The position numbers were made by a program, and so were the translations under genes. Under the pieces are notes generated by a model. It saw only the letters and a list, made by a program, of their open reading frames with translations, was not told the origin of the DNA and did no database searches. A DNA stretch of 64,000 nucleotides from Thermoplasmata archaeon (GTDB lineage Archaea > Thermoplasmatota > DTKX01 > VGTL01), in NCBI GenBank assembly GCA_038851035.1, contig JAWCLH010000007.1:45820-109819 (forward strand), in the 5' to 3' direction. Positions 43,773 through 53,735 of this stretch are shown piece after piece; within the stretch, counting starts at the first letter, position 1; each line of letters starts with the position of its first letter.

Positions 43773-45084
43773 AAGAAGGGCGGATAATAGGTACGGCGGA
43801 TACTGATCGCTGGGGGAAATCCAAGCGTGACACCCGCCCACATCTCGGGACCATTTTTATGAATTTGATGGGAATCCGACAGGGATTTTGTCGATTCCAA
43901 AAACTGTAGAGTTTTCGCGCGAGCTAGGCCATCGAGCAGGGCGGGGTGGGCTCCCGAGCGTCGATTGAGGTTCGGTCTGGTGGCTGGGGAATTGACTGGC
44001 TCCGGGGGCTCTGGCGGAGAGGATTTGTAGATGGGCAAAACGGCGTTGATGCGCGATGTGTGACGACTGGGTCACGGCGGCTCCGGAGAGGGCGAGAAAC
44101 GAATCATTATAATCAAATCATTATCGTCGAATTATCGAGGTACGTGAAGCAGTCGGGAATGTCACAGCACCGAGCTCGTGCTGAGCCATTTGCAGCCGTA
44201 GCCGCCGCCGTATTCCGGAAAGATAGACTGGATGCTGCATGTCGCGCTCTTCACAATTATTATTCCAGCGGACGCATCGAGCCACCGGCCAAAAAGGGGG
44301 AGGGGGTTGCGATAGCAAATCGGGTTGGTTGGGAAATTATGTGGTATAAGGAAGGCGAACACTCTGATGGTTACTGAAACAGCTGCCGAATCACCTGCGA
44401 CGCAACGATATGAAAATGAAGAATTCGTGTCCTGTTATATTCTTTCTAATACCTGTAATCCCTCCAGCATTTGTTGGCAGCATTTGTTGAAGCACGATAA
44501 AGCGGAGAGAAAAAGTTGTCTGGACAGGTCGGCGGTTCTCAGCGAGCTCTCCTCGAATGTGGAGAAGCTCCGGCAGTCCGTGGTGAGGAGGAGCGGTGAG
44601 CTCGGCTCCGTGGCGCTTAGCCGCCTGCACTGGGAGAGATATTGAGAGCGATATTGATACTTTGGCTGGGTTCAGACTCGGAGGGAGGGCACTCGCAACT
44701 CTGATGAGTCTCCGCCCTATCTGAAGTGGCTGCGGGGTCGCAGGAATGACCTCGCTTCGAGGGGCGGTCTCAGCCCACGCCTCGCTCCGCGCGTTTTCAA
44801 AGGGGAGGAGTGTCTCAAAGAATTGCAGCTTCTCAAGCGCAATCGGGAAGAGCGCCTCGACCCTGGGCAACCCCCAAAGGAAAACGAATTTGGAGGAGCT
44901 TATGGCCCGACGGGGACATCAAAAGGGCATTTGTGGGGAGCGTCGGGTAGGAGAAAAACATTCCGCCACAACATTCCGCCCTCGCGGCCCTCGAGTGGGC
45001 GGCCGGGCAGCAATAATGCAGGTGACTCAGCAGCCCTAGCCACGGGGAAACTGTCGCCGTCGGAGTCCCCACCGTCCCCCCAAC
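43773..45084. other. Gene-poor, AT-richer stretch
   Basis: About 1.3 kb between the gene at 42909 and panE without a supported gene. Several frames of 60-160 codons overlap one another on both strands; none shows a family motif, sensible codon bias or ribosome-binding site. Base composition is visibly lower in GC at about 43850-43920 and 44100-44500, unlike its surroundings. The plus frame ending at 44645 closes with VEKLRQSVVRRSGELGSVAL, which looks protein-like but is not recognisable. This may be the remains of a mobile element or of dead genes. Confidence 0.5.
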
Positions 45085-46014
45085 TCAAACCCCCGGCCCC
45101 TCCCTCCTCGCGGTCTCCTCGATCCCCTTCACGAGCGCGGTGAGCGTCGAGTTCACGGGCGTGTCCACGCCATGCCTCTTGCCCATCTCCGCAATGTAGC
45201 CGTTTATGGAGCAGATCTCGGTCCTTCGACCCCGCTCTATATCCTGCAGCATGCTCGACTTGTTCTCCGCCGTCTTCCGTGCCACGTCCTTCGTCTTCTC
45301 TATGATGTTGCAGGGTGGGAGCCGAATTCTGGCGGCCTCGGCCACCATGATCGCCTCTGAGCATGTCCTCTCGAGGAGCGCGGTCAGTGCAGGCACCTTC
45401 AGGAGATACCCGTTCCGGAGGCCTGTGATTGCGGTTATCGGGTTGATTCCGGCGTTCACGATCGCCTTGGCCCACATCTCACCGCAGATGTTCTGCGTGG
45501 TCCGGGTCTGGATTCCGACGGAGTTGAGCATCTCAGCTATTTTCGCGGCCCTCTCCTTCTCCGTCCACACAACGTCGCCGACCACAGTCTCCCCGACGCC
45601 CGCGTGGACGATGTGCCCGTCCTCGGCGCGCATTATGCCGTGGGACGTGACCCCCGCGAGAATGTGCCCTTCCTTCTTCATCACGCGCCTGATGGTCTCG
45701 ACATTGTCGAGCCCATTCTGGAGCGAGAGGACCATAGTGTCCTCGCGGATGTAGGGCACGATGTCCCTCATCGCAGCCTCGGTGTTGTAGGCCTTCACCG
45801 TTAGGATTATCAGATCAATGTCGCTCAGGTCGCCGAGCGAGTGCCAGACCTTCGGCCGCACGACCTTCTCTGTTTTACCGGTGATTCTCAAACCGCCGCG
45901 CTCAATGGCCTCCATGTGTTGTTTTCGACCCAGCAGGGTGACGTCGTACTTCTCGGAGAGCAGGCCGCCGAAGAAGCTCCCGACCGAGCCGGCTCCATAG
46001 ACCAGGACCCTCAT
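45085..46014 (-). CDS. panE: 2-dehydropantoate 2-reductase
   Basis: 309 residues. The N-terminal VLVYGAGSVGSFFGGLL carries the GxGxxG NADPH site; TVKAYNTEAAM, LSLQNGLDN, MWAKAIVNAGINPITAITG (catalytic Lys) and SSMLQDIERGRRTEICSING (substrate-binding Ser and Asn) follow in the ApbA/PanE order. The enzyme reduces ketopantoate to pantoate for coenzyme A synthesis. A TATA-like TAATAAAATTTATATCC lies on the minus strand at about 46033-46050. No other CoA-pathway gene is adjacent. Some family members act on other 2-oxo acids, but the complete motif set favours PanE. Confidence 0.92.
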   Translation of the reverse strand: MRVLVYGAGSVGSFFGGLLSEKYDVTLLGRKQHMEAIERGGLRITGKTEKVVRPKVWHSLGDLSDIDLIILTVKAYNTEAAMRDIVPYIREDTMVLSLQNGLDNVETIRRVMKKEGHILAGVTSHGIMRAEDGHIVHAGVGETVVGDVVWTEKERAAKIAEMLNSVGIQTRTTQNICGEMWAKAIVNAGINPITAITGLRNGYLLKVPALTALLERTCSEAIMVAEAARIRLPPCNIIEKTKDVARKTAENKSSMLQDIERGRRTEICSINGYIAEMGKRHGVDTPVNSTLTALVKGIEETARREGPGV

Positions 46015-46149
46015 CCAAACCCCCAGGCGGCCGACCGGATATAAATTTTATTACTTCTCGGCGGTGTGTCCCCTCTACCGACTACCGAATTCGCCCGCGC
46101 GGCTCGAGCGCGGAAAGGGCGGGGCCCGAGAACGAACGCTGGAGACCCA

Positions 46150-47124
46150 CTAATCCCCCGAATGGAAACTCATCGCAGCCTCCCTCGCCGCTGTGTGCGC
46201 TCTGTAGAGCGGCGCGACCCGGCCCCCCTCGACCAACCCCTTCACTAGCTCAAGTGCCTTTCGGGGCGAGACCAAGTGCCCCGGGGAGACATATACGATT
46301 CCGCGGGGCGAGGGGGAGACGCGCAGGGCATAACCCCGGACGCTTCCGTCCACTAGAACTTCCGAAGAGCCGCCGACTTCCGTGGGAAGCTCCACCGGCT
46401 CTCCGCACAGGAGCGACTTCGCCACTCCGACCGTTGGGATGTCCAGCTCCACCCCGGCCTGGGAGGCGAGGCCAACGCCCATGGGGTGCAGGGTCCCGTT
46501 GCCGTCGAGCAGGAGAACGTCGGGTCTGGCGGGGAGCAGGTCGAGCACAGCCCTTATCGCTGGAATCTCCCTGAAGCCGAGAAATGTCGGGATGTACGGA
46601 AACCGGGGAGCGACGTGTATCGCCACCGTCGGGCCCGGCGCCCCCTCCCTCAGGCCATGGAGCGCGCCCGCGGCGAAGGCCCCAAAAGGAGTGTAGGCGA
46701 CGTCTACCGCCAGAAGGCTGGCATAGGGCTCCCTCTCGTCGGTGAACTTGAGCTTCGGGATGAGCGAGAGCTGGTACTCCCTGAGGGCGGCCAAGGGGCG
46801 CTCGGTCCTGAAGTCTGTGAAGAGCCTCGCTTCAAAATCAACTACCTTCCCATCCCTGACCTCCACGCCCTCTGAGACCAGCAGCTCCGCCTTCCTGCCC
46901 GAGCCGCCCGGCGCGCTGAATTTCCCCAGCCTCCCGTCGGAGTGGACGACGCGGTGGCAGGGCACCTCCGGGGCGTAGGGGTTTTTTGCCATCAGCTCCC
47001 CGACCAGACGCGCCGCCTCCCTCGCCCCCAGCGCCTCCGCAAGCGCGCCGTAGGTTGTAACGCGCCCCGGGGGGACCTGGCTGAGGAGGTCATAGGTATA
47101 TTCAGCAAGGTCAGGTATCTCCAT
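46150..47124 (-). CDS. O6-alkylguanine-DNA alkyltransferase / endonuclease V fusion
   Basis: 324 residues. Residues 1-105 form the C-terminal alkyltransferase domain: [17 protein letters not shown] (DNA-binding helix), then [14 protein letters not shown] with the acceptor Cys56. Residues 115-324 are endonuclease V, with Asp141 (AVDVAY), Glu186 ([10 protein letters not shown]), Asp207 and His213 ([16 protein letters not shown]) and Lys236 (VGVAKSLLC); their spacing equals that of Thermotoga maritima EndoV (offset 97-98). The protein should remove O6-alkyl lesions and also nick near deaminated bases such as inosine. A bifunctional protein of this type is known from Ferroplasma acidarmanus, and this supports a Thermoplasmatota origin. 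It is divergent from hmgA. Confidence 0.95.
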   Translation of the reverse strand: MEIPDLAEYTYDLLSQVPPGRVTTYGALAEALGAREAARLVGELMAKNPYAPEVPCHRVVHSDGRLGKFSAPGGSGRKAELLVSEGVEVRDGKVVDFEARLFTDFRTERPLAALREYQLSLIPKLKFTDEREPYASLLAVDVAYTPFGAFAAGALHGLREGAPGPTVAIHVAPRFPYIPTFLGFREIPAIRAVLDLLPARPDVLLLDGNGTLHPMGVGLASQAGVELDIPTVGVAKSLLCGEPVELPTEVGGSSEVLVDGSVRGYALRVSPSPRGIVYVSPGHLVSPRKALELVKGLVEGGRVAPLYRAHTAAREAAMSFHSGD

Positions 47125-47187
47125 CGGGAACCGGCAGGGTTAACAAGGTTTATTACCATTCCCCTCCCTTCCCGCCGCGGTGCAGGG

Positions 47188-48462
47188 ATGAAGCGGAGCT
47201 CCGAGATATCGGGTTTCTATAAAAAGAGCGCGGAGGAGAGGCTGAGAATCGTTCAGGAATTCGCGGGCCTGAGCGAGGAGGAGGTTCAGGTGCTGCGCAG
47301 CACGGGGGGACTCCCGCGCGACACCGCCGAGAGGATGATAGAGAACGTCGTCGGCGGCTACACACTCCCCCTCGGCATCGCTGTGAACTTTCTCATCAAT
47401 GGAAAAGATGTTCTCGTCCCAATGGTGATTGAGGAGCCCTCCGTGGTCGCAGCCGCCTCCAACGCGGCGCGTATGGCCCGGCCGCACGGGGGTTTCACCG
47501 CGGATTTCTCGGGGCCGATGATGATCGCACAGGTTCAGCTCGTAGGAACCTCCGACCCTAGCTCGGCGAGGCAGAGGATACTGGAGGCGAAGAAAGAAAT
47601 ACTGGAGCTCGCGGCTGCGCAGGACCCCGTCCTCATTCGGGCGGGAGGGGGCCCGAGGGACCTAGAGGTCCGGATAGTCGAGACGGCGAGAGGCCCGATG
47701 GTTATCACGCACCTCCTCGTGGACACTCGCGACGCGATGGGAGCGAACGCGGTCAACACGATGGCCGAGGCGGTCGCGCCTCTCATCGAGCGAATCACCG
47801 GAGGCAAGGTCTACCTGCGCATACTGTCAAATCTCGCGGTCCACAGAATCGCGAGGGCCCGCGCGGTCTTCGACAGGGAGGCCCTTGGGGGCGAGGAGGT
47901 CGTCGAGGGAATTCTGAGCGCCTGGGCATTCGCCGAGGCCGATCCCTTCCGCGCCGCCACTCACAACAAGGGCATCATGAACGGCATAGACGCCGTCGTC
48001 ATCGCCACCGGCAACGACTGGCGCGCCATAGAAGCAGGCGCGCACGCCTACGCAGCCCGCTCAGGGAGGTACACATCTCTCACGAGCTATGAGAAGGACC
48101 CGAAGGGCAACCTCGTTGGAACAATCGAGCTCCCGATGGCCGTGGGAATCGTTGGTGGCGCCACGAAGACCCACCCAACCGCGCGCTTGGCGCTCAAGAT
48201 ACTCGGCGTCCAGAGCGCCGCGGAGCTGGCGATGGTAATCGCGTCAGTGGGGCTGGCCCAGAACCTCGCGGCCCTGCGAGCACTCGCTAGTGAGGGAATT
48301 CAAAGGGGGCATATGAGCCTCCACGCGCGCAACGTCGCCATAGCCGCGGGCGCGAGCGGGGAATTGGTCGATAGAATAGCGGAGCAGATGGTCAGGGAGA
48401 GAAAGGTCAGGGCCGACAGGGCGAGGGAGCTTCTGGAGGAGTACTTGAGGCGCGCGGGCTGA
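47188..48462 (+). CDS. hmgA: Class II hydroxymethylglutaryl-CoA reductase
   Basis: 424 residues from ATG 47188; the longer open frame upstream runs antisense to the repair fusion and is rejected. [20 protein letters not shown] and [18 protein letters not shown] (catalytic Glu), [33 protein letters not shown] (catalytic Lys and Asp), [18 protein letters not shown] and [11 protein letters not shown] (catalytic His) all agree with the class II enzyme of Pseudomonas mevalonii, not the class I enzyme of most archaea. In Thermoplasmata and Archaeoglobus class II enzymes serve mevalonate and lipid biosynthesis. TTAACAAGGTTTATTACC at about 47140-47157 gives its TATA box. A single-gene transcript is likely. 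Confidence 0.96.
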   Translation: MKRSSEISGFYKKSAEERLRIVQEFAGLSEEEVQVLRSTGGLPRDTAERMIENVVGGYTLPLGIAVNFLINGKDVLVPMVIEEPSVVAAASNAARMARPHGGFTADFSGPMMIAQVQLVGTSDPSSARQRILEAKKEILELAAAQDPVLIRAGGGPRDLEVRIVETARGPMVITHLLVDTRDAMGANAVNTMAEAVAPLIERITGGKVYLRILSNLAVHRIARARAVFDREALGGEEVVEGILSAWAFAEADPFRAATHNKGIMNGIDAVVIATGNDWRAIEAGAHAYAARSGRYTSLTSYEKDPKGNLVGTIELPMAVGIVGGATKTHPTARLALKILGVQSAAELAMVIASVGLAQNLAALRALASEGIQRGHMSLHARNVAIAAGASGELVDRIAEQMVRERKVRADRARELLEEYLRRAG

Positions 48463-48606
48463 GCCGACCCGTTCCGACATCCTGAGACCCGAGCTTCGGG
48501 AAAGAGAACCGTGGTCCGAACGAGAGAAGCTCGTCCTCACGTTGACGAACCCGCCTAACCTGCGGAGGGAGACCCCTGAGGGCTCTCGAATTCTCGGGCG
48601 GAGGAA

Positions 48607-51258
48607 TCACTCCGCCCTCCTGACCAGCTCTATCAGCTCCCTTCTGACGACCTGACGCGAGGTCAGGAGAATTCCTAGAACCGATGAGACCAGAGTCACG
48701 CCGAGCACGAGCGCGATGATGTGCCACGGGACCACGAATCTGAGTCCCGTGACGCTCAGGAGCCCGATGAACCAGACCATCATCAAGCCAACAACCAGCC
48801 CCACAAGAATTCCGAGCAGGACCGCGCCCAGCGCCACCGCCACGCCCTCGAGCAGGAAGGACCCGAGTATCTGGGTTCTCCTGAAGCCTAGGGACCTGAG
48901 CACGCCGATCTCGAACTCCCTCTCTTTTATCGACGCGTACAGGTTGGACATCAGGGAGAAGACCGCCACCATCATCATCCCGAGGAGCACGGAGGAGAAA
49001 ATCACGTCCAGAAAGGCCGTTGCCTCGGTCACGGACCTGACGGTGGCTTTCGTCACCGAGACCCTGACGCCCTGCCTGTCCGAGAAGCGAAGCAGGAGCT
49101 CCTCCCCGACCTTCTCGGGGTCTTTCCCAGGCGAGACCCTCAAGAAAACGCTCGAGTAGTACCTAGCGGGCGCGCTCTGGTTCGAGAGGAACCTGTGCTG
49201 CTCGAAGGAGACGAACGCGGCCTGCGTCTCGTCCACGGCCCTCGCGGTCTGGGAGACCTCGAAAGGGAAGCCGGGGAGGGTGTTCAGGACCGCCCTGACG
49301 GTCAGGAGGCTTCTCCTGTCCTCCCTCGAGGCTCTTATGACGTCCCCGGCGCCCGCGTTAAGGGCCGTGGCGAGCGAGCGGCTGATGATGATGCTGGAGT
49401 TATCGAGCCCGAAGGCCGTGGGGTCCCCCTGGCGGAAGTCCGCCGAGGAGAGGTAGGAGGCCGCTGGGAAGGAAGAGTCGGCCGCGTAGAGCCTGACCCT
49501 CACTCCCGACGGACCCACGAGCGCCCCGAGCTCCGCATCCACCGGCGGCCCCACGCCCGCGCCCCTCTCCACTCCCGGGGTCGCTAGAAGCGCCTCGAGC
49601 TGCGACTCCGGCATGTCGTAGGCGCTCCTGACCCTGATGTCCGCGCCCGCCTCGTACCTCGCCGTGTCCTCGATAGAGCCCCTGACGGTCGAGATGAGCG
49701 AAGTGAAGAATATCAGTATAGCCACTACCACACCGAAGATAATGTTCGTCGAGAGGTTGCGCCGCGCGTACCTGAGCACGCTCTTCCTCGCCAGCCTATT
49801 CACCCTCGCGGTCAGGGGGGCCACTAACGCGATCATGCCCGTCTCGAGCCTGGTCGAGACCCCGAGAGCCGCCACGCTCAGGCAGACAAGCATCACCATC
49901 ACCGAGACCAGCAGGTAGAAGAGAATCTCCATCCCGCTCGAGAATATCAGGATGTATGGTATTGCGAGGGTCGAGTAGGCGACCGCTACGAAGAGCACCA
50001 GCCCCGCTAGTGGAATTCTGCGGTCCAGGCCCCCGTCGGCCCTGAACCTGAGCTCGCCGAGGGGCCTCGAGCGCCTGACGGCGTCGATCGGGCTGCTCCT
50101 GAGAGCCCGGCGCATTGGCTGAAACGAGAAGAGGAGGAGCACGGCGAGGGAGATGGCGACCTGCGCTGCCACCGTGGACGCGATGGAGGAGGCCCTCGCC
50201 CCGGCGAGAACCGACCCCGCGAAGGCGAAGGGGAGGGCGACTCCGAGCGCCACGCCTGCGGGCAAGCCCAGGAGCACGATGAGGCCCAGCTCCCAGAGCA
50301 CAACACCCGCCACCGCGGACCTCCTCGCCCCCAGCAGCCTGAGGACCGCTAGATCGTGGGCCCTGTCCTCGACGGACAGATTGAGAACGGATGCGACCAT
50401 TATGCCCGCGACGGCCGGGAAGAAGGCCGAAAAGACATACACCATGATTCCGAAGAAGCTCGTGCCCTGCACGCTCTGCTCGATGATGTAGCTCTTCATC
50501 GACGTGACGGTGTAGCCGGGCCCGAGTCTGAGGGCGATTCTTTTACCGACCTCCCGGACTCCGCGCGCGGGGTCTGAGGGGTCGCTGAGGTCGTAGAGCG
50601 AGGAATCGACGGTCACCAGAACAGAGGTGGCGAGCCCCGTGAGGTTGAGCCGCTCCGCGAGGAAGTCTATACCGGTGATGGCATACTCCTCCACGCCCGG
50701 CGGGAACCTCCCCTCGAGCTCGGCCACGCCCGTTATGTTCAGGCTCAGGTTCGCGGGGCTGGGGCCCAGTAGCTGGCGGAGGCCCAGCCTCCCCCCTACG
50801 CCGAGGCCGAGCCTGCCCGCGGCCTTCCTGCTGAGTACGGCTTTCCCGGGGCTCAGGTCGTAGCTCCCCTGAAGGCCCTTCTGCTTCCCCGCCCTGTAGT
50901 CTCCGGTGGTGCCGTACACGACCAGAGGGGTAACCGTGCTGTTTCCGTCGGGAATTGTGAAGAGCACGGTCGCGAGCAAGGGGTAGACGCCCTCTACTCC
51001 ACCGACGCCGCGGACGGCCTCACCGACCTCGGAGACATTGAGCAGAGAGGCGTTTAGGGTCTCCCGCGCCCGCGCGATCTCGAAGTCGTAGGCGTAGGCC
51101 CTCTCGAAGAAGGACCTGAACTCGGCCTGGCCACCTGCGAAGACCACCCCGATCGCGATCATAATGGTCGTGGAGACGACTAGGCTCGCCGCGCCGAGGG
51201 CATACCGTCCCCTCTGCCATCCTCCCCTGAGAAGATAGGCCCCTTCCCTCATCCCCAC
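48607..51258 (-). CDS. FtsX/MacB-type ABC transporter permease
   Basis: 883 residues. An N-terminal span (LGAASLVVSTTIMIAIGVVF), a large extracytoplasmic beta-rich domain (about 40-250), three spans (about 260-370), then a second set of four spans with another extracytoplasmic domain between 490 and 740: two FtsX units in one chain. VLRLLGARRSAVAGVVLWEL and GVLRSLGFRRTQILGSFLLE are the cytoplasmic coupling loops that face the ATPase in each half. The family moves lipoproteins, peptides or antibiotics or regulates peptidoglycan enzymes. The ATPase gene lies 178 nt upstream on the same strand. Substrate unknown. Confidence 0.93.
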   Translation of the reverse strand: MGMREGAYLLRGGWQRGRYALGAASLVVSTTIMIAIGVVFAGGQAEFRSFFERAYAYDFEIARARETLNASLLNVSEVGEAVRGVGGVEGVYPLLATVLFTIPDGNSTVTPLVVYGTTGDYRAGKQKGLQGSYDLSPGKAVLSRKAAGRLGLGVGGRLGLRQLLGPSPANLSLNITGVAELEGRFPPGVEEYAITGIDFLAERLNLTGLATSVLVTVDSSLYDLSDPSDPARGVREVGKRIALRLGPGYTVTSMKSYIIEQSVQGTSFFGIMVYVFSAFFPAVAGIMVASVLNLSVEDRAHDLAVLRLLGARRSAVAGVVLWELGLIVLLGLPAGVALGVALPFAFAGSVLAGARASSIASTVAAQVAISLAVLLLFSFQPMRRALRSSPIDAVRRSRPLGELRFRADGGLDRRIPLAGLVLFVAVAYSTLAIPYILIFSSGMEILFYLLVSVMVMLVCLSVAALGVSTRLETGMIALVAPLTARVNRLARKSVLRYARRNLSTNIIFGVVVAILIFFTSLISTVRGSIEDTARYEAGADIRVRSAYDMPESQLEALLATPGVERGAGVGPPVDAELGALVGPSGVRVRLYAADSSFPAASYLSSADFRQGDPTAFGLDNSSIIISRSLATALNAGAGDVIRASREDRRSLLTVRAVLNTLPGFPFEVSQTARAVDETQAAFVSFEQHRFLSNQSAPARYYSSVFLRVSPGKDPEKVGEELLLRFSDRQGVRVSVTKATVRSVTEATAFLDVIFSSVLLGMMMVAVFSLMSNLYASIKEREFEIGVLRSLGFRRTQILGSFLLEGVAVALGAVLLGILVGLVVGLMMVWFIGLLSVTGLRFVVPWHIIALVLGVTLVSSVLGILLTSRQVVRRELIELVRRAE

Positions 51259-51436
51259 CCCCCCGTAGCCGGTGTGGTCGGTATCCCCATCGATATCCAG
51301 ATTCCGCTCAATGCCTCACATCCGCCGCTCTCGCCCCACGGGAGCGCGCCTCACGGCTCCTCCAAGCTCCGGGAGGGACGACATCCCTCGGCCCGCCCCC
51401 CACGCACCTGGGCCGCGTCAAGAGCTCCGCGCGAGC

Positions 51437-52129
51437 TCATCCCACACCCTCCCCGACGATTTTTCCGTCCAGCATGCGCAGGACCCTCGTCCCGAACGAC
51501 GCGAGCTCAGGGTCGTGGGTGACCATGCAGAGAGTCTTCCCCTCCTTTTTGTTGAGCTTCGAGAGGAACTCGAGAATTCCCCTCCCCCCCGCCCTGTCGA
51601 GATTGCCTGTGGGCTCGTCGAGGAGGATGATGGTCGGGTCGTTCGCCAGAGCCCTCCCTATTGCGACCCTCTGCTCCTCGCCGCCGGAGAGCATCGAGGG
51701 GGTGTGGTCGGCCCTGTCCTTCATGTCCAGCAGCCTCAGAATTCTCTCGACCCTCTCCTCCCTCTCCCTCTTTGGGAGGCCCTTTATCACCATCGGCATC
51801 TCGATGTTCTCTTGGGCGGTGAGTGAGGGAATCAGGTTATAGGACTGGAAGACGAACCCGACGCGATCCCTCCTGAAGTCGGAGAGCTCGTTATCGGACA
51901 TCCGGGCCAAATTCCGGCCGTCCACGAAGACCCTGCCACTGGTCGGCCTGTCCACGCCCCCCATGAGGTGAAGGAGGGTGGACTTGCCGCAGCCCGACGG
52001 GCCCATGAGAACCGCGAACTCGCCCCTCCTGATTTCCAGCGAAACGCCGTTGACGGCGACCACGGGGAGCCTCGAGGTATAGTAGACCTTGTGGACCTCC
52101 TCAAGCCTGACGGCCACATCCTCTGCCAT
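51437..52129 (-). CDS. ABC transporter ATP-binding protein (LolD/MacB family)
   Basis: 230 residues from the ATG at 52129. GPSGCGKSTLLHLMGG (Walker A), VFQSYNLIPSLTAQENIEMP (Q-loop), LSGGEEQRVAIGRALANDP (signature, with Glu where Gln is usual), IILLDEPTGNLD (Walker B) and MVTHDPELA (H-loop) are all intact, so it should hydrolyse ATP. An ATG at 52159 would sit in the TATATA box at about 52160-52167 and is rejected. This ATPase and the FtsX-type permease downstream form one exporter of unknown substrate. Confidence 0.95.
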   Translation of the reverse strand: MAEDVAVRLEEVHKVYYTSRLPVVAVNGVSLEIRRGEFAVLMGPSGCGKSTLLHLMGGVDRPTSGRVFVDGRNLARMSDNELSDFRRDRVGFVFQSYNLIPSLTAQENIEMPMVIKGLPKREREERVERILRLLDMKDRADHTPSMLSGGEEQRVAIGRALANDPTIILLDEPTGNLDRAGGRGILEFLSKLNKKEGKTLCMVTHDPELASFGTRVLRMLDGKIVGEGVG

Positions 52130-52295
52130 GCTCCCGCCCGGGAATGGTCCAGGGCTCATATATATTCCTTCTGGCCCGAGCCTTCATGGGGCACGACCCA
52201 GCAAGATGCGCGCCCGCCGCTCGCGCATGGGCCCGCCCGAGTCGGGGCGTGGGGGCAAAGATATTACTCCCGGCGCGGATACCCAGATTGGTCCG

Positions 52296-53690
52296 ATGAA
52301 GCTCGCGATACTGTCATCAGAGTACCCCCCATACCACTGGGGAGGCGTGGGCAGCGCAGCCCACACCCTGGCGAACAGGCTCGCGGAGCGGGGGCACGAG
52401 GTCCACGTCTTCACGCGCCGCCACTCCCTCCCGCCGGTGTGGAACCGCGATGGTGTGGTCATCCATATGGTGAGGTGGCTTAAGCTCCCGATGGCCTTCG
52501 CCCTCTCGTTCGGAAAAAATGCCGTGCCCGAGGTCAACAGGGAGGGCGGCTTCGACGCGGCCGTGATATTCGGCAATATGACCCTGCTCAGGGAGAGGGA
52601 CTATGAGACACTCAAGTTCCCCTGCGTCACGAAGATGTGCGGTACGTGGGCGGGCGAAAGGAGCACGCTCAGGCTCGGGGAGATATCGCTGACCTCCGTG
52701 TCGGGAATCAACGACCTCGCGGTCCTGACGATTTCCGGCAGATACGATAAATACGAGGACCTTGCGCTCCTGCGCTCCGACGCGGTCGTGGTCGAGTGCG
52801 ACAGCGAGATAAGAGCTCTGAATGAGAGGATGAGGCACGCGCTCCGGCAGGAGAGTAGGACTGGGCTGGGAACAGGCTCCACCTCTCATTCCCGCCCGCG
52901 CACCACCTCCGCCGGCGAATTCCGCGACGGTGGAGCGCCAGAGGAGGAAACCCGGCCGCCCCCCGGTGGGCCGGAGGGTAATGGAGCAGGTGTTTGCGGC
53001 ATCCTCGACCGCGTTCTTGTCAGAGAGGGCTTTCTGGGCGCGAGGGGGAACGTGTTCAAGCAGGTTCAGCTCACCGACATGGGGCTATTCTCGCCCTCGC
53101 TCAGAGACGAAGGCCTCAGGGCGAGATACGTGGGGAGCGACGGGAGGCTACTGCTCTTCGTCGGACGGCTCGCGGCGCGCAAAAACGTGATGGAGGCGGC
53201 GCGCATTTTTGAGGCTCACTCAAAGAGGCACCCGAAGGACAGAATTCTCTTCATCGGTAAGGGGAACCAAGAGGCCCGGCTCCGCAGGTTCATCCGTAGG
53301 TGTGGCCTTGATGGGAGGATGCACATTGTCTCCAGTCTTGGCTTCCGCGAGCTCGCGACCCACTACGCCTCCGCGGACGCTTTCCTCTTTCCATCGCTCT
53401 GGGAGGGCTTCGGGCTTGTGCTCCTCGAGGCGCTCGCGTCCGGGCTACCGGTGGTCTCCAGACCGGTGGGCGGCGCCCCCGAGGTTGTCATCGAGGGTAG
53501 GAACGGCTTTCTCTACGCTACCGAGGAGGGGGCGGTCGAGGCGCTTGAGAAATGCGAGTCACTCGATAGAAAATGGATAGTCGAGGACGTCCAGACGCGC
53601 TACAGCCTGAAAAGGTGCATCGACGTCATGGAGGCCATCGTCAAGCGCGTTGCGGCGGAGGGGAAGACTAGGAGCGCTCCGACGAAATAG
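52296..53690 (+). CDS. GT4-type glycosyltransferase
   Basis: 464 residues, starting MKLAILSSEYPPYHWGGVGS. The GT-B fold is clear: an N-terminal domain with LANRLAERGHEVHVFTR, then the C-terminal domain with LLFVGRLAARKNVMEAARIF, LGFRELATHYASADAFLFPS and LWEGFGLVLLEALASGLPVV (nucleotide-sugar-binding E(x7)E-type motif). Between them a stretch of about 55 residues (about 190-245) rich in Pro, Gly, Arg and Ser is unlike the family and is probably a flexible insertion. The enzyme should transfer a sugar from a nucleotide donor, perhaps to glycans of the many Asn-rich surface proteins here (inference). AGATATTACTCC at 52259-52270 is a possible TATA box. Confidence 0.9.
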   Translation: MKLAILSSEYPPYHWGGVGSAAHTLANRLAERGHEVHVFTRRHSLPPVWNRDGVVIHMVRWLKLPMAFALSFGKNAVPEVNREGGFDAAVIFGNMTLLRERDYETLKFPCVTKMCGTWAGERSTLRLGEISLTSVSGINDLAVLTISGRYDKYEDLALLRSDAVVVECDSEIRALNERMRHALRQESRTGLGTGSTSHSRPRTTSAGEFRDGGAPEEETRPPPGGPEGNGAGVCGILDRVLVREGFLGARGNVFKQVQLTDMGLFSPSLRDEGLRARYVGSDGRLLLFVGRLAARKNVMEAARIFEAHSKRHPKDRILFIGKGNQEARLRRFIRRCGLDGRMHIVSSLGFRELATHYASADAFLFPSLWEGFGLVLLEALASGLPVVSRPVGGAPEVVIEGRNGFLYATEEGAVEALEKCESLDRKWIVEDVQTRYSLKRCIDVMEAIVKRVAAEGKTRSAPTK

Positions 53691-53735
53691 CTAAATACAC
53701 CCCTCGTTATGGTCCGGGCCGGAAAGGGGAGAGGG

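Noticed and set aside
44391..44870. 159-codon minus-strand frame in the gene-poor gap
   Set aside because: No motif, mixed composition and overlap with equally long frames; not distinguishable from chance.
46942..47187. Upstream extension of HMG-CoA reductase
   Set aside because: It runs antisense through the alkyltransferase domain; family members begin near the ATG at 47188, which has a TATA box before it.
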